10,027 nt of DNA from Spirochaetota bacterium (GTDB taxonomy: Bacteria; Spirochaetota; B62-G9): assembly GCA_026990615.1 (NCBI GenBank), contig JALXDB010000495.1, forward strand, positions 1 through 10,027, given 5' to 3'. This document shows positions 1 to 6,998 of the stretch, piece by piece. The notes below the pieces were generated by a model that made no database searches, was not told where the DNA came from, and saw nothing but the letters and a program-made list of their open reading frames with translations. Position 1 is the stretch's first letter. The number at the start of each line of letters is the position of its first letter. Position numbers and translations under genes: made by a program.

Positions 1-520
1 TTTTTTGGGAATATGTCCTTTTATAGGAGTTTCCAGCAAAATAGAATCAGCCATAAGTATGGGTTTTGCGGTCACCTTTGTCCTGACACTTTCAGCCGCT
101 ATAACGTGGTTAATAAATCACTATATCCTGATAGCTCTTAATGTACCGTACCTTGAATATGTATCTTTCATCATTGTTATTGCATCGCTGGTTCAATTTG
201 TTGAAATGTATATCAAGAAAACTTCAAAAGCTATGTACGACACGCTCGGTATTTATCTGCCTTTAATAACAACGAATTGCGCTATTTTAGGTCTTGCTCT
301 GTTTGGTGCGTTAAGACAGTACACTTTTATCGAAAATGTAGTTTTTGGTATAGGAGCTGGTATAGGATTTACCCTTGCACTGGTTATTATGGCGGGTATT
401 AGAGAAGACCTTGATCTGGCAGACGTGCCTGAGCCTTTGAGGGGTGCAGCTATCACACTGATACTTGCCGGACTTTTGGCCCTTGCTTTCATGGGGTTTG
501 CGGGTTTAATTTCCGCTTAA
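1..520 (+). CDS. rnfA: Rnf electron transport complex subunit A (5' end cut by window)
   Basis: RnfA is one of the two paired six-helix membrane subunits of the Rnf ferredoxin:NAD+ oxidoreductase, which couples electron transfer to Na+ or H+ movement across the inner membrane. The frame is open from base 2, and the first visible residues (F-L-G-I-C-P-F-I-G-V) match the end of the first helix of RnfA. The true start is therefore upstream, and the TTG at base 5 is an internal leucine codon. About 171 residues are visible and RnfA is usually near 190, so roughly 20 are missing. Two conserved cysteines are visible, in the CPFIG motif (visible residue 4) and in the LPLITTNCAILG motif (visible residue 92). 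In the family these help hold a membrane [2Fe-2S] cluster with RnfE. The stop is 30 bases before rnfB, so rnfC, D, G and E probably lie upstream, off the window. Confidence 0.95.
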   Translation, partial: FLGICPFIGVSSKIESAISMGFAVTFVLTLSAAITWLINHYILIALNVPYLEYVSFIIVIASLVQFVEMYIKKTSKAMYDTLGIYLPLITTNCAILGLALFGALRQYTFIENVVFGIGAGIGFTLALVIMAGIREDLDLADVPEPLRGAAITLILAGLLALAFMGFAGLISA

Positions 521-550
521 AATTAAAAATTTTAGAGAGGATTTTGGGAT

Positions 551-1495
551 ATGCTGACAGGATTAATTATATCTACGGTTAGTATGGCAGGGATAGGTTT
601 TATACTATCACTTATACTTGTGATTGCTGATAAAAAACTCGCGGTCAAGGAGGACCCGAGAGTTGAAGAAATAGAAGAAATCCTTCCAGGTGCAAACTGC
701 GGGGCATGTGGATATGCAGGATGTGCAGCTTATGCATCGGCAATAGTACAATCGAATGCTCCTGTGGATCTGTGTAAACCCGGCGGAAACTCTGTTCTTG
801 AAAAGATATCCGAAATTATGGGTGTTGAGAGTAAGGGGGTTGAACCAAAGGTTGCCCGGGTATTCTGTAGCGGAGGTATTAAAGAAACAGTAAAGGATAA
901 AGTATACAACGGGGTAAAAACCTGTGCTGCAGCAGATATTGCAGGTGGAGAAAAGGCATGTATGTACTCATGCCTGGGGTATGGCGACTGTGTTGAGGCC
1001 TGCCCATTTGATGCAATGTATATGAATGATAACGGGCTGCCGGTCGTTATACTCGAAAAGTGTACCGGATGTGGAGAATGTGTCAGGGCATGCCCGAGAG
1101 GGATAATGCAGCTCACAGCCTATGATGAAGTCGTTCATGTATTCTGCAGTTCGAAAGACAAAGGACCTGTTACAAGAAAGATCTGTACTGCCGGATGTAT
1201 TGCATGTAAGCTGTGTGAGAAGGATGATCCTACAGGTGCAGTAAAAGTTATTGATAACCTTGCACGGGTGGATTATTCTATTAATAAGGCTCCCGTTGAT
1301 TCGATTAAAAGATGTCCCACAAAGGTTATAAGGATTGCAGACCCGGTGCCTGGATACGAGAATCTTTTTGAGGAAATGATTGAACAGAATAGGAAGATGG
1401 TAGAAAAAATAAAATCATCTCAGCCGGAAAAAGAAGGGCTTAAAAAGGCTGATAAGAAGATAGAGGTTAAAAATAAAAAGGATGAAAATATATAG
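551..1495 (+). CDS. rnfB: Rnf electron transport complex subunit B, multi-cluster ferredoxin-like protein
   Basis: RnfB is the membrane-anchored iron-sulfur subunit that takes electrons from reduced ferredoxin and passes them into the Rnf complex. An N-terminal membrane helix spans about residues 5-26. The RnfB-type Fe-S domain follows, with C50, C53, C58 and C75 (motif GANCGACGYAGC). Two ferredoxin-type motifs come next: a variant C-x3-C-x5-C-x3-CP (in CMYSCLGYGDCVEACP) and a canonical C-x2-C-x2-C-x3-CP (KCTGCGECVRACP). A further cysteine set (CTAGCIACKLCEK, then RCPTKV) suggests another cluster, as in the longer RnfB proteins of anaerobes. The last 25 or so residues are Lys/Glu-rich and probably disordered. 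At 314 residues it is longer than the proteobacterial form of about 190. The ATG at 551 has a GAGAGG ribosome site at 535-540. The 3' end overlaps the next gene by 14 bases, which suggests coupled translation. Confidence 0.95.
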   Translation: MLTGLIISTVSMAGIGFILSLILVIADKKLAVKEDPRVEEIEEILPGANCGACGYAGCAAYASAIVQSNAPVDLCKPGGNSVLEKISEIMGVESKGVEPKVARVFCSGGIKETVKDKVYNGVKTCAAADIAGGEKACMYSCLGYGDCVEACPFDAMYMNDNGLPVVILEKCTGCGECVRACPRGIMQLTAYDEVVHVFCSSKDKGPVTRKICTAGCIACKLCEKDDPTGAVKVIDNLARVDYSINKAPVDSIKRCPTKVIRIADPVPGYENLFEEMIEQNRKMVEKIKSSQPEKEGLKKADKKIEVKNKKDENI

Positions 1496-1919
1496 TATAA
1501 GCGGTGAAGAAGGAAAGGTTGTTGATATCAAGGATGATAAGGTAATTGTAAGACTTCCATATTCTAAAAATTGCGAAAAGTGTAATCTATGTAAAAAAGT
1601 TTCTGACAGTTTAATGGAAGTTGAAGCATACACACGGAGAGGGATAGAGCCGGGAAACGTGGTAAAGCTTTTTATCCCGCCGAGGGTTATAGTTGTTTCC
1701 GCTTTTATGCTGTATATTTTCCCGTTGATTTTTTTTATTGCCGGCTATTATCTGGGTAAATATATAAATGCAAGCGTTTTCAGTGGTAGTAAGGGAGAAC
1801 TTTTTCCAGCCTTATTTGCATTTCTGTTCCTTTTTTCATCCTTTGTCATAGTACATTTTTTTGACAGGGCTAAGAGAAAGGATAAAAACTTCAAAGTATT
1901 TGCTGTCCCTAGGGATTGA
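1482..1919 (+). CDS. rseC: RseC/MucC-family membrane protein (SoxR-reducing-system type)
   Basis: This 145-residue protein has the layout of the RseC/MucC family. It has a short beta-rich N-terminus (EEGKVVDIKDDKVIVRL), a cysteine cluster C31-x2-C34-x2-C37, and two membrane helices at about residues 69-95 and 107-127 followed by a basic tail. In E. coli, RseC works with the Rnf-like Rsx complex to keep the redox sensor SoxR reduced, and it has also been linked to sigma-E control. The sequence shows the family layout. A role in maintaining Rnf or another redox partner is inferred from the neighbour. The ATG at 1482 lies inside the end of rnfB. No well-spaced ribosome site is seen (GAGG at 1463-1466 is 15 bases away), so translation may depend on coupling to rnfB. 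The N-terminus fits the family length. The symbol is by family only. Confidence 0.8.
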   Translation: MKIYSISGEEGKVVDIKDDKVIVRLPYSKNCEKCNLCKKVSDSLMEVEAYTRRGIEPGNVVKLFIPPRVIVVSAFMLYIFPLIFFIAGYYLGKYINASVFSGSKGELFPALFAFLFLFSSFVIVHFFDRAKRKDKNFKVFAVPRD

Positions 1920-1970
1920 TCAACTGGACTTTCATCGGGATAGTATTATCCGGCTGCAAGGGGACGATTG

Positions 1971-2738
1971 ATGCAACTTTACAAAAAGATACTGGTATCA
2001 ATCTCTATTCTGATGGCCTCGGTTGTTATTTTTTTTATCTTTTTGATGTACAATTTCCCCTATTCATCCCTAATAAAAAAACTGGATTTAACTTTAAACC
2101 GTAAATATGATATGAATATAAAAGCCACTAGGGTTGAATATGGATTTCCAAATAAAGTTTATATTGAAGGAGCTGACTTAGAACTTCCTGATGATTATGG
2201 TAGCATAAAGATACCTAAAATGGAGATTTTATTTAAAATATTTAACTTTTCAAAGAACAAAGAGATATTTATTATATGGCACAGCAGTTCTGTGAGCAGT
2301 ATGTATTTTAAAGCTTCTCTCGGGCCTATGAATATGAACTTTTTAATAGATATTAAAAAGTTAAGAAGACAGGAGCTTGAAGGTTTAAGGAAAATTGAAA
2401 TGCTACTAGGTCCAAGCAGATTAAAGGAGTTAACTGTGGCAGGAGTCGGCATTAATGATGTACCTGTTAGTAAAGTCGATTTTGAAATACTTAACAGGGG
2501 TGGCAAGTTTAATTTTAACAGGGGAATTCTGGAAAGCAGGATTGTAAAAACCAGGGTAAAAGGATCTTTTTCTGAGAATTTTCTAAACATAGATGCAGAG
2601 GTTAAAATTGAAAAAGATCTATATTCAAACTATCCGGATTTAAAACCCCTGCTTCAACAGTTTATTGGAAACAGCGGTGTCATTTTAAAGATAAGGGGAA
2701 ACCCTGAAAAACCCAGGGTCAAGATTGTTAAGAGTTAG
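1971..2738 (+). CDS. GspN/AsmA-like single-span envelope protein
   Basis: The protein has about 255 residues: one N-terminal membrane helix (about residues 6-28) followed by a largely beta-rich periplasmic region. The C-terminal part (YPDLKPLLQQFIGNSG, then an I-R-G-N-P-E-K-P-R-V motif) resembles the end of GspN-type proteins, which belong to the wider AsmA-like, lipid-transfer-associated envelope family. GspN is an accessory of some type II secretion systems. No other secretion gene is visible here, so a role in secretion or in envelope lipid handling is open. I chose ATG 1971 over the in-frame TTG at 1968 because AAGGGG at 1958-1963 is 7 bases from the ATG but only 4 from the TTG. A reading frame beginning at 1916 that overlaps the start has no ribosome site or family features. 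By eye this gene is more AT-rich than its neighbours. It lies 51 bases after the rseC-like gene and 23 before the phosphatase gene. Confidence 0.6.
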   Translation: MQLYKKILVSISILMASVVIFFIFLMYNFPYSSLIKKLDLTLNRKYDMNIKATRVEYGFPNKVYIEGADLELPDDYGSIKIPKMEILFKIFNFSKNKEIFIIWHSSSVSSMYFKASLGPMNMNFLIDIKKLRRQELEGLRKIEMLLGPSRLKELTVAGVGINDVPVSKVDFEILNRGGKFNFNRGILESRIVKTRVKGSFSENFLNIDAEVKIEKDLYSNYPDLKPLLQQFIGNSGVILKIRGNPEKPRVKIVKS

Positions 2739-2761
2739 CAATTGAAAAATACAGGGGAATA

Positions 2762-4042
2762 ATGAAAGAAGAAGGAAAATTTACCGTCTTAATTGCGGAT
2801 GATAATCCAGACATACATTATCTTATAAAACGAATGCTGAAGAGCAGAGGATATGAGTTTATAGATGCCTTTGATGGGAAAGAGGCCATTTCAAAGATAA
2901 AAACCGAAAGGCCGGATATAGTTCTGCTTGATTTGAGAATGCCCGGAATGGATGGAATAGAGGTCCTCCAGGAAATAAAGAGAAAGGGGCTTGCCGAGGA
3001 TACACCTATACTTGTCCTTACTGTTATATCTGATGAAGATTTAAAAGTTAAGGCGTTGAGCCTTGGAGCAAGTGATTTTCTGACAAAACCCCCACATCCC
3101 TTCGAGTTAAAGGCAAGAATTAACACGTACCTGAGATTAAAGAAGGTGACGAAGGATTTAAGAATATATTCAGAGAAGCTGGAGAAACTGGTTGAGGAGA
3201 AAACAGCAGAGCTTAGAAAGTATGTAAATCAACTGGAAAAGATGGTAGAGGAAAAGGTAGGGGTTATAAGGGAACAGAATGAAGAGCTTCAGAGGAGTAT
3301 AAAAGCTGCTGCCAATGTTCAGAAAAGCCTCCTGCCTTCAAATTTTCCAATGGGGAAATATCTAAGTTTTAATATTAAATATCTGCCATGTGAAACTATC
3401 GGTGGAGATTTTTATGATGTTTTCAGAATAGATGAAGACAATATTGGCCTTTTTATCGCGGATGTGTCGGGGCATGGGGTACCCTCTGCAATGATATCTA
3501 TATTTTTAAAGCAGGAAATTTCGTACCGGGTTAAGAGAATAGTTGAGGACAGGAAATACAACATTGTTAAACCAGCCGAGCTTTTAAAATTGGTGAATGA
3601 AAGTTTCATCCAGAGCAATATAGGAGAGGGATTTTTCTATATAACCATGGTATATGCGAATTACAACATCACCGGCAAGGAGCTTATTATTTCGGTAGCT
3701 GGTCATCATGCATTGCCCATTTTAAAGAGGGCCGATGGGAAAACGGAAGTCGTGAAGGTAGAGAGTTATCCGATTGGCTGGTTTAATGGGGTGTCCTATG
3801 AAGATCTGGTTTACACGCTGAACCCTGGAGACAGACTGGTTCTTTATACGGATGGTATCTTTGATGTTCTGTGCAACAGCTACGAAAATATTACGCTGAA
3901 TAAGAGAGTTCAGATGGTAGAGAATCTACTGGAAAGTGGGGATATAAATGAAAAACTGGATAGCCTGATTGCCGATTACCTCAATAGAGAGGGAAAATTA
4001 AACGATGATTTGACCTTTATGATTATGAAGATTCTAAAGTAA
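2762..4042 (+). CDS. Response regulator fused to PP2C/SpoIIE-type serine phosphatase (RsbU-like output)
   Basis: This is a two-domain signalling protein of 426 residues. The receiver domain (about 8-125) has every key residue: acidic pair D13/D14, phospho-acceptor D57 in LLDLRMPGMDG, T87 and K109 (FLTKP). A coiled-coil linker follows at about 133-185. The C-terminal PP2C-type phosphatase (about 200-426) has its metal-binding motifs intact: GGDFYD (D216, D219), ADVSGHG (D234), YTDGIFD (D364) and NDDLTF (D415, D416). In the RsbU/SpoIIE family, such phosphatases act on phosphorylated STAS anti-sigma-factor antagonists in partner-switching circuits. A receiver input implies control by a sensor kinase. 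No kinase, STAS protein or anti-sigma factor is in the window, so the partners are unknown. AGGGGA at 2753-2758 precedes the ATG by only 3 bases. The gene sits 21 bases before proB, probably in the same transcript. Confidence 0.92.
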   Translation: MKEEGKFTVLIADDNPDIHYLIKRMLKSRGYEFIDAFDGKEAISKIKTERPDIVLLDLRMPGMDGIEVLQEIKRKGLAEDTPILVLTVISDEDLKVKALSLGASDFLTKPPHPFELKARINTYLRLKKVTKDLRIYSEKLEKLVEEKTAELRKYVNQLEKMVEEKVGVIREQNEELQRSIKAAANVQKSLLPSNFPMGKYLSFNIKYLPCETIGGDFYDVFRIDEDNIGLFIADVSGHGVPSAMISIFLKQEISYRVKRIVEDRKYNIVKPAELLKLVNESFIQSNIGEGFFYITMVYANYNITGKELIISVAGHHALPILKRADGKTEVVKVESYPIGWFNGVSYEDLVYTLNPGDRLVLYTDGIFDVLCNSYENITLNKRVQMVENLLESGDINEKLDSLIADYLNREGKLNDDLTFMIMKILK

Positions 4043-4063
4043 TGGTTTTTACGGGGGATTGTT

Positions 4064-5188
4064 GTGGCAAGGGAACTGGTAAAGGATGCAAAGAGAATTG
4101 TGATTAAAATTGGAACAAGGGTTATTACAAGGGATGATAACAGTATAGATCATGATGTAATTAAGAGGATTGCCGCCGAAATATATGAAAACCGTGATGA
4201 TAAGAGAAACTATATTATAGTGAGCTCCGGTGCAATAGCCCTCGGTCTTGCAGCACTGGGGTATAGAAAACGTCCTAAAGAAATTAATATCCTTCAGGCT
4301 GCTGCTTCAGTAGGCCAGAGCCAGTTAATGCACATCTATGAACAGGAGTTTAAGGTCAGGGGAATAGGAATTGCCCAGATATTACTGACCTATGAAGATA
4401 TTCAAAACAGACGAAGATATATAAATATCCGTAATACGGTTTTCTCTCTATGGAGGCATGGCATTATCCCTGTTGTAAATGAGAATGATGCTGTTTCCTT
4501 TGCTGAAATCCGTTTTGGAGATAATGATCTGCTTGCGGCTCACCTTGCCAATATGATAGATGCGGACCTTCTAATCGTACTGACGGATATTGAAGGTCTG
4601 TTCGATAGAAATCCCAGTAAGTATGCCGATGCCCGTATTCAAAAAACCGTAAAAATAATAGATGACAGGATCAAGTCAATGGCAGAGGGGAAGGGTTCCC
4701 ATTTCTCCTCGGGTGGCATGCAATCAAAATTAAACGCGGCTGAGATTGCCACTAAAAGCGGGGTGGGTGTAATAATAACCCATGGAAAGAAGTTTAACCT
4801 TGCCGATATCCTGAGGGGAGAAGAAGTTGGAACATTCTTTCAGCCTGTAAAGAAAAGGATAAGAGGCAAAAAGAAGTGGATCGCTTTTAACCCGAGGCTT
4901 GCGGGTAAGATAGTGGTTGATAAGGGTGGAGTAAAAGCAATAGTAGAAGAGAAAAAATCTCTGCTGGCCGTGGGTGTTAAGGAGGTTATAGGTGAGTTTG
5001 AAATCGGTGATAATGTGTCCATTGTTGATGAAAAGGGAAACGAAATTGCAAGAGGGCTAACCAATTTTTCAAGCAGGGATATTCAGAAGATTAAAGGAGT
5101 TAACTCGAAAAGGTTCCCGGAGATACTCGGAACCGATACGTATTTTGAAGAGATAATACACAGGGATAACCTCGTTGTACTTGTTTGA
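4064..5188 (+). CDS. proB: Glutamate 5-kinase with C-terminal PUA domain
   Basis: This enzyme phosphorylates L-glutamate with ATP to gamma-glutamyl phosphate, the first step of proline synthesis, in the cytoplasm. The amino acid kinase domain covers about residues 8-260. It shows IVIKIGTRVIT (K15), the IIVSSGAIALG motif (S54, S55, G56), PVVNENDAVS, FGDNDLLAAHLANMIDADLL (D153, D155), TDIEGLFDRNP and the glycine-rich GSHFSSGGMQSKLNAA. A PUA domain follows at about 280-360, as in full-length bacterial ProB. The length of 374 residues is normal for the PUA-containing form. Family members are usually feedback-inhibited by proline. The start is GTG 4064, with GGGGGA at 4053-4058 placed 5 bases before it; this gives the expected short leader before the first strand. 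It is followed by proA after 89 bases, so both enzymes of gamma-glutamyl phosphate handling are encoded together. Confidence 0.96.
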   Translation: MARELVKDAKRIVIKIGTRVITRDDNSIDHDVIKRIAAEIYENRDDKRNYIIVSSGAIALGLAALGYRKRPKEINILQAAASVGQSQLMHIYEQEFKVRGIGIAQILLTYEDIQNRRRYINIRNTVFSLWRHGIIPVVNENDAVSFAEIRFGDNDLLAAHLANMIDADLLIVLTDIEGLFDRNPSKYADARIQKTVKIIDDRIKSMAEGKGSHFSSGGMQSKLNAAEIATKSGVGVIITHGKKFNLADILRGEEVGTFFQPVKKRIRGKKKWIAFNPRLAGKIVVDKGGVKAIVEEKKSLLAVGVKEVIGEFEIGDNVSIVDEKGNEIARGLTNFSSRDIQKIKGVNSKRFPEILGTDTYFEEIIHRDNLVVLV

Positions 5189-5277
5189 TGCCCGTTTTTT
5201 ATGTATTTTTCAGTTGTCTTTCATGGGATTACCTTTCCCAATAGCTGTGAATAAATCACTCGGTGGAGGTAAGGTAG

Positions 5278-6528
5278 ATGGATTTGAAAACCTATATGGA
5301 AGAGATATCCAAAAAGGCCAAAGATGCTTCATTTTCTCTTAGAGGCTTGAGTGCAGATGTTAAAAACACAGCTCTTTTAAAAATTGCCGAGAGGCTTGAA
5401 AGTGAAAGGGAGAGAATTAAAAAGGCCAACAGAATTGATTTTGAAAGAGGGGAAAAAAAGGGACTGTCCAGAGCTTTTCTCGACAGATTGCTTTTAAACG
5501 ATAAAAGAATTGACGGGATGATAAATTCGGTTAAAGAAATTGCTGGATTCGAAGATCCTGTGGGAGAGGTTGTAGGAGTTAAAAGACCACAGGGATTTGT
5601 GCTGGAAAAGGTGAGGGTCCCCATAGGAGTGATTGCTGTAATTTTTGAATCGAGGCCTAATGTAACAATTGATGCCGCTGCTCTGTGCCTGAAATCCGGA
5701 AACGCAGTTGTGCTTCGTGGGGGAAGTGATGCGATAGAATCGGGAAAGGTTTTAACAGGAGTTATAAGGAGCGGGTTGAAGGATGCCGGTATTGATTCTG
5801 ATGTGGTGCAGTATGTTGAAAGGACAGAGCACGAGGGTATAGACTGGCTTGTTAAACAGGACAGGTACATAGATCTGGTGATTCCCAGGGGCGGGGAAAG
5901 ATTGATTAAAAGGGTTGTTGAAGAGGCTACAATTCCTGTTATTAAACATTACAAGGGTGTGTGCCATCTGTTTGTCGACAGCAGTGCAGATATCGATATG
6001 GCCTTGAATATAGTTGAAAATGCAAAAATGCAGAGGCCTGCGGTGTGTAATGCCCTTGAAACCCTCCTTGTACACAGGGATGTAGCGGAAAAATTCCTGC
6101 CGCTTGTAAGACAAAGGCTAAAAGGTGTTGAGCTGCGCGGTTGTGAGAGAACAACAGAAATAATCCCCGGAATAAAGTCGGCGACGGAGGATGACTACTA
6201 TGCAGAGTTTCTCGATCTAATTCTGGCTGTTAGAGTAGTTGATTCACTGGACGAGGCTGTTTCGCATATAGAAAAGTACGGCAGTCACCATACGGATGGA
6301 ATTATATCTGAGTCAGTTGCAAGTATTGAAAAATTTGTTAACAGCGTAGACTCTGCTGTTGTGACCGTAAATGCCTCTACAAGGTTGAGTGATGGTGGAG
6401 TATTTGGTCTGGGCGCTGAAATCGGTATAAGTACGGATAAACTGCATGCAAGAGGCCCTATGGGATTGAGGGAGCTGACGACCTACAAATGGGTTGTAAG
6501 GGGAAAAGGGGATCTGAGAATACTTTAA
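5278..6528 (+). CDS. proA: Gamma-glutamyl phosphate reductase
   Basis: This enzyme reduces gamma-glutamyl phosphate to glutamate 5-semialdehyde with NADPH, the second step of proline synthesis. It belongs to the aldehyde dehydrogenase superfamily. Its 416 residues are the usual length. Visible motifs are the nucleotide-binding region VPIGVIAVIFESRPNVT and LKSGNAVVLRGGSDAIESGK, then LVIPRGGERLI and IPVIKHYKGVCHLFVD. The catalytic cysteine is C257 in MQRPAVCNALETLL. Near the C-terminus are SHHTDGI, VNASTRLSDGG and FGLGAEIGISTDKLHARGPMG. A strong ribosome site, GGAGGT at 5265-5270, lies 7 bases before the ATG. The unstable phosphate intermediate favours joint expression with proB just upstream. 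The third enzyme, ProC, is not in the window. Confidence 0.97.
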   Translation: MDLKTYMEEISKKAKDASFSLRGLSADVKNTALLKIAERLESERERIKKANRIDFERGEKKGLSRAFLDRLLLNDKRIDGMINSVKEIAGFEDPVGEVVGVKRPQGFVLEKVRVPIGVIAVIFESRPNVTIDAAALCLKSGNAVVLRGGSDAIESGKVLTGVIRSGLKDAGIDSDVVQYVERTEHEGIDWLVKQDRYIDLVIPRGGERLIKRVVEEATIPVIKHYKGVCHLFVDSSADIDMALNIVENAKMQRPAVCNALETLLVHRDVAEKFLPLVRQRLKGVELRGCERTTEIIPGIKSATEDDYYAEFLDLILAVRVVDSLDEAVSHIEKYGSHHTDGIISESVASIEKFVNSVDSAVVTVNASTRLSDGGVFGLGAEIGISTDKLHARGPMGLRELTTYKWVVRGKGDLRIL

Positions 6529-6582
6529 AACCCGTTAATTTGGTTAAGTTTTAACTTTTTTGTTCCGTTATTTGAAGTAGCC

Positions 6583-6921
6583 ATGTATAGAATAAGAATT
6601 GCGCGCCTCAATACTATTGTTTACTCAGTAATTTTTCTCGTAACCCTGTGGATTATATACATAATGTTTTTCGGAAAAGGTGGAATACTGGAGAGAAAAA
6701 GGATAATAAAAGAGATAAATGTGCTGCAGTCGGAGATTCAGAGTTTGAAAAATGAGAAATTAAGGCTAAAATGGGAGATAGATAATTTAAAGAAGAGCGG
6801 GGATTATACAATTAGCATTGCACATTCCTATGGATACAAATTTGAAGATGAGATTATATTTAAGTTTATGAAAAAACCTACCGGCAGAAAGAATACTGCT
6901 GACAACGCTTCAAACCGTTAA
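6583..6921 (+). CDS. FtsB/DivIC-like septum formation initiator
   Basis: This is a small bitopic membrane protein of 112 residues. It has a short basic N-terminus (YRIRIAR), one membrane helix at about residues 12-30, and an extracytoplasmic coiled coil at about 36-70 (ERKRIIKEINVLQSEIQSL and onward). A short motif follows (IAHSYGYKFEDEIIFKF) that corresponds to the A-R-x-x-Y-G-x-x-x-x-G-E-x-x segment of FtsB/DivIC proteins. Such proteins join FtsL and FtsQ (DivIB) in the divisome and help activate septal cell-wall synthesis. The family assignment rests on this layout and the final motif, because coiled coils alone are not specific. The ribosome site before ATG 6583 is weak (GAAG at 6574-6577). 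The gene starts 54 bases after proA and probably ends the long left-hand transcript. The polar C-terminal tail after residue 96 looks disordered. Confidence 0.75.
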   Translation: MYRIRIARLNTIVYSVIFLVTLWIIYIMFFGKGGILERKRIIKEINVLQSEIQSLKNEKLRLKWEIDNLKKSGDYTISIAHSYGYKFEDEIIFKFMKKPTGRKNTADNASNR

Positions 6922-6940
6922 ACGGGGCCTACAAAAATTA

Positions 6941-6969
6941 TTGACGTTTTTTTAATAATTTGGTAGTAT
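6941..6969 (+). promoter_or_regulatory. Sigma-70-type promoter for the small ribbon-helix-helix gene
   Basis: The -35 element TTGACG (6941-6946) and the -10 element TAGTAT (6964-6969) are separated by exactly 17 bases. A TGG directly before the -10 (6961-6963) gives an extended -10. Transcription would start near 6976, leaving a leader of about 20-25 bases before the ATG at 6999, with the ribosome site GGAG at 6987-6990. This is the clearest promoter in the window. Confidence 0.7.
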
Positions 6970-6980
6970 TAATAACACTA
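6964..6980. promoter_or_regulatory. Candidate operator: 17-base imperfect palindrome over the -10 element
   Basis: TAGTATTA-A-TAACACTA is a palindrome centred on 6972 with 7 of 8 positions paired; only 6968/6976 fails. It covers the -10 element and the likely transcription start. A third copy of the half-site core, TAGTAT, lies at 6991-6996 just before the start codon. Ribbon-helix-helix proteins bind short inverted or tandem half-sites and often repress their own genes, so autoregulation by the downstream protein is a reasonable inference. The region is AT-rich, so chance symmetry is possible. Confidence 0.45.
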
Positions 6981-6998
6981 ATAATAGGAGTAGTATAA

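Noticed and set aside
5..7. TTG at base 5 as the start of the first gene
   Set aside because: The frame is open upstream to the window edge and the codon encodes a conserved internal leucine of RnfA (F-L-G-x-C-P-F), so the gene is truncated by the window.
1916..2104. Small + strand open frame overlapping the start of the GspN-like gene
   Set aside because: It has no ribosome binding site, no recognisable motif, and reads through the well-supported membrane-helix start of the GspN-like gene in another frame.
5224..5239. Small hairpin in the proB-proA gap (TGGGA/TCCCA)
   Set aside because: The five-pair stem has no T-run, and the 89-base gap is too short for a riboswitch or T-box, with no matching conserved elements visible.
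5292..5870. 192-codon minus-strand open frame inside proA
   Set aside because: It is antisense to a gene with complete catalytic motifs, its translation is Ser/Pro/Leu-rich low-complexity sequence, and it has no family features.
6543..6561. Possible terminator between proA and the ftsB-like gene (GTTAA, 3-base loop, TTAAC, then six T)
   Set aside because: The stem is only five pairs, mostly A-T, too weak to call an intrinsic terminator, although the T-run makes slight attenuation possible.
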